Of a stretch of 64,000 nt of DNA, positions 41,785 through 49,216 are shown one piece after another. Under the pieces are notes generated by a model. That model made no database searches. It was not told the origin of the DNA and worked only from the letters and a program-made list of their open reading frames with translations. Source of the DNA: Terrimonas rubra (lineage in GTDB: Bacteria; Bacteroidota; Bacteroidia; Chitinophagales; Chitinophagaceae); contig NZ_JBHUOZ010000003.1 of NCBI RefSeq assembly GCF_042686025.1, positions 2,294,001 through 2,358,000 of the forward strand. The letters are read 5' to 3'. The position numbers were made by a program, and so were the translations under genes. Each line of letters begins with the position of its first letter. The first letter of the stretch is position 1.

Positions 41785-43791
41785 ATGCGATTACTGATAA
41801 CAATATGCCTGTTCCTACTTTGCTGTCATAAAATGACCGCACAAAATAATAATGCCGTACTGGATTCGCTGCTGCGCCTGTTACCTACGCAAAAAGAAGA
41901 CAGTAATCATATAAACCTGCTGAACGAATTAATGTACCAGTACATGACTTTTGATACGAAAAAGTCATTGGAATATGTTAACCAGGCTTTGGCCCTTTCC
42001 GAAAAGATAAAATGGGAACAGGGCATTGCAACGTCTTCCCGTTATAAGGCCACTTTATTTTTAGAAACGGGTAAACTGGATGAGGCTTTGCCCTTGTATG
42101 AACGGGCCCTTGTTATCAGCAAAAAAAAAGGTGATTACCTGGGTGAAGTGATGATAAACTATAACATGGGTACCTTGCTGCAACATAAAAGCGATTTTGT
42201 TAAGGCCTCGGAACACTACTTTAAAGGCATTAAGCTGGCGGAAGAAAAAAAAGACAAAAGCCTGGTTGCACCAGGTAAATATTATGTTTCAGTGATCTTT
42301 GCACAACAAAATGATTTTGAAAAAGCAAGAAAGTATGCTTTTGAATCTTTAAAAGTATGCGAGGAACTAGATGATATTTATTACCCTGGCCCTATACTGG
42401 AAACCATTGGTTATACTTATGTGAAAGAACAAAAAAGAAAAGAAGCCACTGATTATTATTTAAAATCCCTGGCTTATTACGATTCCAGCAATAGCGAAAT
42501 GGGAAAGGCTAAAATTTATGGCCAGTTAGTTGAGTGCTCCAGTGATGATCCTGCCAAGCAATTACACTATATACAACAAGCGGATGCTATCTGGAAAAAA
42601 CTGGAAATAGAAAATACCTATACCGTTAATAATACCGGTAACCGGGGAGTGATTTATTACCAGCTTTATAAAAGCGACAGCCTTTACCAGGCATTACCCG
42701 ATAGTTTAAAACTACCCCGAGCCACATTACTGCAACAATCTAAAATATTATTACGGGAGGCTATTACCGATTGTGAACAAATGAACATGGGTGACCTGCT
42801 GGTACAATTTTATAAATTTTATGCCGATATACTGGCCGATACAAAGGACTATCAAGGTTCGCTGGAATATTACAAAAAATCTGTAAAGCTGCAGGACTCG
42901 CTTTTTTCGCAGGAAAGTAAAAACAAATTAGCCGGTATTGAAAGCCAGCGGGCATTGGAACTTAAGGATAAACAGTTACTCATCAACAAACTGGAAATAA
43001 ATAAAAAACGGACTGAACGCATCGGGCTTATCGTAGGTATAGTAGCCCTGGTAATAATAGGGACATTATTATTTTACCAGAGCCGTAACCGTAAAAGAAA
43101 TAACGATACCCTGTTACAGTTAAATAACGAATTAAACGAAGCCAATAAATTAAAAGCAAAGTTTTTCGCCATACTGAGTCACGACCTCCGTAGCCCGGTG
43201 GCCAGCCTCATCAGCTATTTACAATTACAGGATGAAGCACCGGAAGAAATGGACGCCGCTACCAGCCAGGCATACAAAAAAAATATTCAGCAAACTGCCG
43301 CTGCCTTATTGAACAATATGGAAGCCCTGTTAATATGGAGCAAGGGCCAGATGGAAAATTTTAAACCATATAAACAACAGGTAATGGTAAGCAGCCTGTT
43401 TCACTACCTGGATAGTTATTTCCAGAATAAAGATGTAACATTTCATTTTGTAGATGGGAAAGACACCAGCCTGTATACGGATATTAATTATATGCAGACC
43501 ATTATGTATAACCTCACTGCCAATGCGGTGAAAGCAGCAGCGCATAGTACCAGCCCCATGGTGGTGTGGCAGGTGGAGATAAAGGATAATAAAACCATTT
43601 TATCCATTAGCGATAATGGTCCGGGCATGACGGCCGCACAACAACAGGTACTTTTCAGCAATGACAGTTATAACAACCATAAAACGGGTTTTGGCCTGCA
43701 CATTATCCGCGACCTGGCAAAATCAATTGACTGTACCATCAGTGTAAACAGTGAAGCCGGTAAAGGAACTGTGTTTATGCTGGAAGTGTAA
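41785..43791 (+). CDS. TPR-containing sensor histidine kinase
   Basis: A 668-residue kinase. A signal sequence (1-19) is followed by a periplasmic region of TPR repeats (~30-390), a transmembrane helix (~412-431) and a short coiled coil. The dimerisation/phosphoacceptor domain has FFAILSHDLRSP with H466. The ATPase domain has NLTANAVKAA (N box), ISDNGPGM (G1) and TGFGLHIIRDLA (G2). It follows its LytTR regulator gene by seven bases. The input signal is unknown; TPR modules suggest protein binding. Confidence 0.93.
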   Translation: MRLLITICLFLLCCHKMTAQNNNAVLDSLLRLLPTQKEDSNHINLLNELMYQYMTFDTKKSLEYVNQALALSEKIKWEQGIATSSRYKATLFLETGKLDEALPLYERALVISKKKGDYLGEVMINYNMGTLLQHKSDFVKASEHYFKGIKLAEEKKDKSLVAPGKYYVSVIFAQQNDFEKARKYAFESLKVCEELDDIYYPGPILETIGYTYVKEQKRKEATDYYLKSLAYYDSSNSEMGKAKIYGQLVECSSDDPAKQLHYIQQADAIWKKLEIENTYTVNNTGNRGVIYYQLYKSDSLYQALPDSLKLPRATLLQQSKILLREAITDCEQMNMGDLLVQFYKFYADILADTKDYQGSLEYYKKSVKLQDSLFSQESKNKLAGIESQRALELKDKQLLINKLEINKKRTERIGLIVGIVALVIIGTLLFYQSRNRKRNNDTLLQLNNELNEANKLKAKFFAILSHDLRSPVASLISYLQLQDEAPEEMDAATSQAYKKNIQQTAAALLNNMEALLIWSKGQMENFKPYKQQVMVSSLFHYLDSYFQNKDVTFHFVDGKDTSLYTDINYMQTIMYNLTANAVKAAAHSTSPMVVWQVEIKDNKTILSISDNGPGMTAAQQQVLFSNDSYNNHKTGFGLHIIRDLAKSIDCTISVNSEAGKGTVFMLEV

Positions 43792-43812
43792 ATCGGGCTT
43801 TTCCTTACCAGT

Positions 43813-44925
43813 TTATATTACCTCCTTACCATATTTTTTATAATAGGCAATGAGCCAGGCCACAACTTCGCTATAGGTTTCAAAGCCGGAAGGCTGGTTA
43901 TTGGCTTTCAGGAAATGTCCGTACCCCCAGGTCATAACTGTTTCCAGCGGGTTACGGTATTTGCGCAGGTAGCTGCGGTACTCCTCAATATCGGTTATTA
44001 CCTGTGGATGAAGATCTTGCTGGTAGTGACGATATAAGGCGGTATCCCTCCGGGCCAGTTCACGGCTGGCATAATTATACATATCGAAGTAAACAGAATA
44101 TTTAAATACCGGTGAAGGATGGGTTCTGCAGGCCAGGAAGCCTACAAAGTTGGCTTCATTCTCTTTGGCATAACCCAGCTGATGCGCTATTTCATGCGTA
44201 GCTACAAAGGGATGCAAAGAGGCCGGAGTATAAGTGTTTACCTGTGCCTCACCGGAAAACGGATTATAGTAACCCTGAAAACCCAGGTAGTTCCCGATAT
44301 AGCTATACAGGGATGGTTTTACCGATTTGGGAGAATACTTCAGGAAAGTAAATTGTGGCGTGGCACTGGCAAAAGCCTGAGCAGCTCCTGAAAACAAAGC
44401 TGATTTACGGTGAAAAGAATCGCGGCTTTGTTCGTTAATAAAACCGGCCTGGTAATTTAAATGATCATGCAAGAGGTTCACCAGCGTGTCCAGGTCTTCG
44501 GTAGAATATTTCTGCACCTTTAATTCCAACTGTTGTGCAATACCTACCCTGTTATAATTTAATCCCCACAATACATTGAAGAACACATATACAAACAATA
44601 TTAAAAAGATAAACTGTTGCAAGGCTGCGGCAAAATACACCCGGTTGAGTTTACGCTGTAACAACAACCTGAAAAACTTGACCACCCTGAATACCAGCAC
44701 CAGGATTAAAAAGAGGTAAAAAATATCACCGATACTGAAAGGTATCCAGCCCAATAAAAACCGCTGCAGCTTGGCAATAACCGGGTAAACGCCATAGGTA
44801 TAATTGCGCTCGATCCAATCGGGGTACAGGGATACCCATTTAACCACAATAGCGCCCACGATCAATAATATCCAACTCCAGCTTTTTAAAAGCCTTTTAA
44901 ATAATCTTGAAATAAACTGTTGCAA
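43813..44925 (-). CDS. DUF3810 membrane protein with HEXXH motif
   Basis: A 370-residue protein with three N-terminal transmembrane helices (~15-130) and a large domain behind them. That domain has THEIAHQLGYAKENEANFVGFLAC, a HEXXH followed by a likely third ligand, as in zinc metallopeptidases. It matches DUF3810, found in Bacteroidota and Firmicutes, of unknown function; peptidase activity is inferred from the motif. It converges with the histidine kinase gene. Confidence 0.88.
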   Translation of the reverse strand: MQQFISRLFKRLLKSWSWILLIVGAIVVKWVSLYPDWIERNYTYGVYPVIAKLQRFLLGWIPFSIGDIFYLFLILVLVFRVVKFFRLLLQRKLNRVYFAAALQQFIFLILFVYVFFNVLWGLNYNRVGIAQQLELKVQKYSTEDLDTLVNLLHDHLNYQAGFINEQSRDSFHRKSALFSGAAQAFASATPQFTFLKYSPKSVKPSLYSYIGNYLGFQGYYNPFSGEAQVNTYTPASLHPFVATHEIAHQLGYAKENEANFVGFLACRTHPSPVFKYSVYFDMYNYASRELARRDTALYRHYQQDLHPQVITDIEEYRSYLRKYRNPLETVMTWGYGHFLKANNQPSGFETYSEVVAWLIAYYKKYGKEVI

Positions 44926-45047
44926 ACCCGTAAATTATAGGTGGTTGAAACGGGAAAGTTAAGATTGTTAAGGGTTTTGGCAAAACGGGGTTTAGTTAAA
45001 AAAATTCCTGCCGGTTTTCCGGAACAGGGTATAAAACAATTTATACC

Positions 45048-45055
45048 TACCTTTG
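45048..45055 (+). promoter_or_regulatory. Upstream -7 box, possible small-RNA promoter
   Basis: TACCTTTG matches TAnnTTTG. The predicted start, about 45061, coincides with the 5' arm of a hairpin (see 45061-45120), separate from the promoter at 45186. Confidence 0.45.
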
Positions 45056-45060
45056 CATTG

Positions 45061-45120
45061 GTATTGGTGTAGTACAGACCAGCGATAATTTATTGAAAAC
45101 CCAATACTTATACTATTTTT
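45061..45120 (+). ncRNA. Candidate small structured RNA or leader
   Basis: GTATTGG (45061-45067) pairs with CCAATAC (45101-45107), and a T-rich tract follows at 45113-45120. A good -7 box lies six bases upstream. The layout fits a ~60-nt transcript closed by a stem, but it has no recognised family and could be chance. Confidence 0.25.
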
Positions 45121-45185
45121 TAGGGGCCAGGCAGGTCTTTTAAAAATAATATAAGATGGAACAGTATTTTTTAGCTGAAAAGTAT

Positions 45186-45193
45186 TACCTTTG
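45186..45193 (+). promoter_or_regulatory. -7 box of the DUF177-rpmF-plsX operon
   Basis: TACCTTTG matches TAnnTTTG. It ends 21 bases before ATG 45215 and overlaps the earlier in-frame TTG at 45191, ruling that codon out as a start. Confidence 0.65.
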
Positions 45194-45214
45194 CCCACTC
45201 TTAAAAGTTGGCTC

Positions 45215-45772
45215 ATGGGGTATAGCAGAGACTTTGAAATAGCATTTGTTGGTTTAAAACCAGGTACACACGAGTTTGACTACGAGATAACTGATAAGTT
45301 CTTTGAGACATTTCAGCAGCAGGATTTCAAGAACTGCCATGCAAATATTAAGTTGACGCTGGACAAAAAGAACAGCTTCATGCAACTTAAATTTGAAGTG
45401 GGCGGTAAACTGGAAAGTTACTGTGACCGTTGCGGTAACCCGCTGGTAGTTGATCTGTGGGACGAGTTTAATATTATTGTTAAACTGGTAGAAGAGCCCG
45501 AAATGATGAACGACCAGGAAGGTGACCCCGATGTTTACTACATTGGCCGTAACGAAAGTCACCTGGATGTGGCCAACTGGATATACGAGTTCATTAACCT
45601 GAGCTTACCCATGCAAAAAGTATGCGGCCAGTTTGATAACGGCGCCACTACCTGTAACCCCGAAGTGCTGAAAATGTTAGACAACTTAGAACCCGAGCAG
45701 GAGGAAGAAGAAGACAAAACAAACCCTATCTGGAAGGACCTTGAAAAGTTCAAAAATTTAGGTAACAATTAA
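45215..45772 (+). CDS. DUF177 (YceD-like) protein
   Basis: A 185-residue protein of the YceD/DUF177 family, named for its place next to rpmF; in plants and E. coli the family affects 23S rRNA levels. It has a CDRC pair (YCDRCGNPL) and a later CGQFDNGATTCNP, and an acidic C-terminus. The start at 45215 (MGYSRDFEI) is chosen because the upstream in-frame codon lies within the promoter box. It is followed by rpmF and plsX in the classic order. Confidence 0.88.
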   Translation: MGYSRDFEIAFVGLKPGTHEFDYEITDKFFETFQQQDFKNCHANIKLTLDKKNSFMQLKFEVGGKLESYCDRCGNPLVVDLWDEFNIIVKLVEEPEMMNDQEGDPDVYYIGRNESHLDVANWIYEFINLSLPMQKVCGQFDNGATTCNPEVLKMLDNLEPEQEEEEDKTNPIWKDLEKFKNLGNN

Positions 45773-45805
45773 ATAATATTTGATAACTGATATAATAGCA
45801 TAGAC

Positions 45806-46000
45806 ATGCCAAATCCCAAACGCAGACACAGTCAGCAAAGAAGCGCAAAACGCAGAACACATTATAAAGCTACTTCAGCTACTTTAACTACCGATAGCAC
45901 TACCGGCGAGATCCATGTTCGTCACCGTGCACACGTAAGTGAAGGTAAATTATTCTATAAAGGAAAAGTTGTTAGCGAAAAAGCTCCGGCAAAAGCTTAA
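45806..46000 (+). CDS. rpmF: Ribosomal protein bL32
   Basis: A 64-residue, strongly basic protein of the large ribosomal subunit. MPNPKRRHSQQRSAKRRTHY is the diagnostic N-terminus. The zinc-binding cysteines of some L32 proteins are absent, as is usual for zinc-independent versions. It sits between the DUF177 gene and plsX. Confidence 0.96.
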   Translation: MPNPKRRHSQQRSAKRRTHYKATSATLTTDSTTGEIHVRHRAHVSEGKLFYKGKVVSEKAPAKA

Positions 46001-46103
46001 CTTCTGTTTTTTTTACTCAATTTTGATTCCAAATCTATAGCACCGCTATTAACGGTTTGCTATTGGGTTTGGAATTTTTAATTTTTGGAAACAACCCTTC
46101 GTT

Positions 46104-47045
46104 ATGGTAATTGGTATTGACATGATGGGTGGCGACTATGCCCCCCTGGAAGCAGTTAAAGGAATTAAAGATTATTTCAACGCCGTACAATCGCCCGCTA
46201 CCCTCCTGCTTATTGGCAACGAGGAGCAGGTAAACCCTTTGCTTACCGAACACCAGTTAACCGGTACACCTGTAAAAGTGGTACATGCCCAGCAGGTTAT
46301 CGACATGCACGAACACCCCACCAAAGCATTAAAAGAAAAACAGCAATCCTCCATTGCCATTGGTTTTCATTTACTGGCAAGCGGTAAAATAGATGCTTTT
46401 ATCAGTGCCGGCAATACCGGGGCTATGCTGGTAGGCGCTTTATTCAGCATCAAAACACTGGAAGGTGTTATCCGCCCCACCATCTCCAGTATTATTCCCA
46501 AAACAAACGGCGCTACCGGCTTATTGCTGGATGTAGGCCTGAATGCCGATTGCAAACCTGAACAACTGAACCAGTTTGCTACCATGGGCAGTATTTATGC
46601 CCAGCAGATATTAGGCATCAACAGCCCGCGTGTAGGTTTATTAAACGTGGGTGAAGAAGAGGGCAAGGGCAACCTGCTGGCCCAGGCAACCTATCCTTTA
46701 TTAAAGGAAAACAATAAAATAAACTTCATTGGTAATATCGAAGGCCGTGATATATTGATTGATAAGGCCGATGTGATCGTATGCGAAGGCTTCACCGGCA
46801 ATGTCATCCTGAAAATGGCCGAATCACTCTACGATATCAACCCGCAAAATGCCGCCAAAGACCCTTATTACAGCCGTTTCAATTTTGAAATATACGGCGG
46901 CACTCCCGTTTTAGGTGTAGCCAAACCCGTTATCATCGGGCACGGCATTTCCGGCGCTATGGCTTTTAAAAACATGATCATGGTAGCCGAAAAAATGATC
47001 CGGACCGATGTATTGCAGCAGATGGGTGAAGCGTTGAAGGGGTAG
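46104..47045 (+). CDS. plsX: Phosphate acyltransferase PlsX
   Basis: A 313-residue enzyme that makes acyl-phosphate from acyl-ACP for phospholipid synthesis. It begins IGIDMMGGDYAPLEAVKG and has DAFISAGNTGAMLVGA, LLDVGLNADC and VCEGFTGNVILKMAE, all family landmarks. It is third in the DUF177-rpmF-plsX cluster; fabH, often next, is not found downstream here. Confidence 0.95.
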   Translation: MVIGIDMMGGDYAPLEAVKGIKDYFNAVQSPATLLLIGNEEQVNPLLTEHQLTGTPVKVVHAQQVIDMHEHPTKALKEKQQSSIAIGFHLLASGKIDAFISAGNTGAMLVGALFSIKTLEGVIRPTISSIIPKTNGATGLLLDVGLNADCKPEQLNQFATMGSIYAQQILGINSPRVGLLNVGEEEGKGNLLAQATYPLLKENNKINFIGNIEGRDILIDKADVIVCEGFTGNVILKMAESLYDINPQNAAKDPYYSRFNFEIYGGTPVLGVAKPVIIGHGISGAMAFKNMIMVAEKMIRTDVLQQMGEALKG

Positions 47046-47090
47046 TTGGGTATTCAGCATTCAGATGTGAGGATTCAGATAAGAGTATTT

Positions 47091-47156
47091 AGATATTAGT
47101 ATGGAGATATTAGTATGGAGATATTAGTATGGAGATAATAGTATGTAGATATTGAG
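47091..47156. repeat. 14-bp tandem repeat
   Basis: Three perfect units of AGATATTAGTATGG (47091-47132), then a fourth with two changes and a partial fifth. It lies in the 186-base gap between plsX and a VOC gene. There is no spacer structure, so it is not a CRISPR array. Confidence 0.85.
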
Positions 47157-47231
47157 TAAATTTTTATCAATAGGCTGTATACCCGGTACAATATACTTAA
47201 TACGCTATACCACTTTCTTTAACTTTACCAA

Positions 47232-47579
47232 ATGGACATCCGCTTACTGGTATTACGCACAGGTTCGCCCGAAAAAACAGCTGCATTCTACAAACTCCTG
47301 GATTTAACTTTTGATTACCACAAGCATGGTAATAGTCCCTACCATTATACCACGCAAATAGGAACAACGATCCTGGAAATATACCCGCTGGCCAAAAATC
47401 AAACAGAGGCAGATAAAAATCTCCGGCTGGGCTTTACTATTGATAATTTTGATACCACCATTGATACATTAAAACAACATCATGTTCCCTTTATACTGGA
47501 ACCCACGCAAACCGATTTTGGTTTTATGGCCATCATTACCGACCCGGACGATAGAAAAATTGAACTCTACAAAAAATAG
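47232..47579 (+). CDS. VOC/glyoxalase-family protein
   Basis: A 115-residue single-module protein of the vicinal oxygen chelate superfamily. LVLRTGSPEKTAAFYKLLDL and the C-terminal FMAIITDPDDRKIELYKK are typical. Putative metal ligands include a Glu in TTILEIYPL and the Glu of KIELY. Members include glyoxalases, dioxygenases and resistance proteins; the substrate cannot be told. Confidence 0.85.
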   Translation: MDIRLLVLRTGSPEKTAAFYKLLDLTFDYHKHGNSPYHYTTQIGTTILEIYPLAKNQTEADKNLRLGFTIDNFDTTIDTLKQHHVPFILEPTQTDFGFMAIITDPDDRKIELYKK

Positions 47580-47717
47580 TGTAAAAATCAGGTAAAGCAT
47601 TTTAAAGTCTATATACCATATACTGTATACTAAATACTTCCCTTTCAAATCAAAAATCTTAAATCCTAAATCCCCTCCACATTTCTCTTTTTAAACTTTC
47701 CTGATTACTTTTACCCC

Positions 47718-48896
47718 ATGTTGGCCCTTAAACTCTTATTCTTTATTTCCCTGTTCATCATCTTCTATAGTTATATCGGCTATGGTATCGTTATCTGGAT
47801 ACTGGTAAAAATTAAAAATGCGGTGAGTGGTAAAAAAAAGCTGCCGGCTAATGACTTTCATCCGCCGGTAACCCTGATCATTGCCGCCTATAATGAAGCT
47901 GATTTTATTGAACAGAAGATTGCCAACAGCTTACAGTTAAACTATCCCGAAGATCAGTTACAGTTATTATTTATCACCGATGGCTCTAACGACGCAACAC
48001 CGGATATTATTAAACAATACCCCCGTATCACCCTCTTACATAGTGATGAACGCAGGGGCAAGGTAGCCGCCATGCACCGGGCCATGGGTTTTGTCAACAC
48101 TCCCTATGTTGTTTTCTCCGATGCCAATACTTTGTTGAATAAAGACAGTCTCATTAATATTGTCCGCCATTACCAGGACCCCAAAGTAGGCGGTGTGGCC
48201 GGTGAAAAGAAAGTGATCGCTACTACACAGGATGGCACTGCCGGGGCTGGTGAAGGATTGTATTGGAAATATGAGTCTTTCCTGAAACAGATGGACTCTG
48301 ATTTTTATACCGTAGTAGGTGCGGCAGGTGAATTATTTTCCGTTAAAACCGACCTGTACGAAAACCCCGGCGCTACTACCCTGCTGGATGATTTTGTTAT
48401 TTCTTTAAGAGTCTGCCAGAAAGGTTATACGGTAAAATATGCTGCGGATGCCTTTGCATCGGAAACACCTTCCGCCTCTCTTGAAGATGAACAGAAAAGA
48501 AAAGTGCGTATCGGCGCCGGTGGCTTCCAGTCCATGCTGATGTTATTACCCCTGCTTAACTTTTTTAAATACCCGCGTTTATCCTTTCAATATGTATCGC
48601 ACCGGGTATTACGCTGGGCTATCTGCCCGTTTTTATTACCGGTTATCCTGCTGCTGAATATTGTATTGGTTATTTATGAACAGGGTTTTATTTACCAGCT
48701 GATACTGTTATTGCAGGTATTGTTCTATGCAGCGGCAGCAGGCGGCTGGGTACTGCACAAAAGAAATATCAAATCAAAACTCTTGTATGTACCTTACTAT
48801 TTCCTCTTTATTAATGTTTGCCTGTACCTGGGTTTTGTACGCTTTGTAAAAGGGCGGCAGACTGTGTTATGGGAAAAAGCGGCAAGGGCGAAGTGA
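47718..48896 (+). CDS. Membrane glycosyltransferase, family 2
   Basis: A 392-residue enzyme with an N-terminal transmembrane helix (~1-28), a GT-A catalytic domain and about three C-terminal helices (~295-375). Catalytic landmarks are TLIIAAYNEADFIEQK, FITDGSNDAT, FSDANTLL (the DxD-like site) and, further on, the QxxRW-type sequence as QKRKVRIGAGG. It resembles processive polysaccharide synthases and hexosamine transferases. It should extend a cell-surface polysaccharide; no cluster of sugar genes is nearby. Confidence 0.88.
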   Translation: MLALKLLFFISLFIIFYSYIGYGIVIWILVKIKNAVSGKKKLPANDFHPPVTLIIAAYNEADFIEQKIANSLQLNYPEDQLQLLFITDGSNDATPDIIKQYPRITLLHSDERRGKVAAMHRAMGFVNTPYVVFSDANTLLNKDSLINIVRHYQDPKVGGVAGEKKVIATTQDGTAGAGEGLYWKYESFLKQMDSDFYTVVGAAGELFSVKTDLYENPGATTLLDDFVISLRVCQKGYTVKYAADAFASETPSASLEDEQKRKVRIGAGGFQSMLMLLPLLNFFKYPRLSFQYVSHRVLRWAICPFLLPVILLLNIVLVIYEQGFIYQLILLLQVLFYAAAAGGWVLHKRNIKSKLLYVPYYFLFINVCLYLGFVRFVKGRQTVLWEKAARAK

Positions 48897-49216
48897 GGTA
48901 ATAGTTCATAGATCATGGTTAATAGTTCATGGTTTACAGATATAACCACTAAATAATGTTGTAGTAAGTCGTTGCACTTCTCTGTGTTACTCTGTGAAAA
49001 CCCTCTGTGTCACTCGGTGGTTCTGATCTATGGATTACGGTTTAAGGATATAGCCACAGAGTTAATGGAGTTAATACACAGCGTTGCACGGAGTTTTAAA
49101 TACTGTTTTCCAAACTACTTGTTATACAAACTTATTCAATAAACGCTGTAATAAGATATTACACCACTGTGTCCATTCCGTGAAAACCTCTGTGTTAATC
49201 CGTGATACTTACTCCT
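48897..49216. other. Repeat-filled intergenic region
   Basis: No gene is seen. The stretch starts with decayed GTTCATGG-type repeats and is dominated by the CTCTGTG repeat cluster at 48970-49207. Confidence 0.6.
48970..49207. repeat. CTCTGTG-type repeat cluster with inverted copy
   Basis: Forward copies at 48970-49023 (CTCTGTGTTACTCTGTGAAA, then CCTCTGTGTCACTCGGTGG) and at 49164-49207 (ACTGTGTCCATTCCGTGAAA, then ACCTCTGTGTTAATCCGTG) flank an inverted copy at 49054-49096 (CCACAGAGTTAATGGAG and ACACAGCGTTGCACGGAG). The inverted parts could fold into a long imperfect hairpin. Confidence 0.75.

Noticed and set aside
45191..45214. TTG start for the DUF177 gene
   Set aside because: The codon lies within the -7 promoter box TACCTTTG, so it would not be on the main transcript; ATG 45215 is used.
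47091..47156. CRISPR array
   Set aside because: The units are directly adjacent, 14 bp long and without spacers; no cas genes are in the window.
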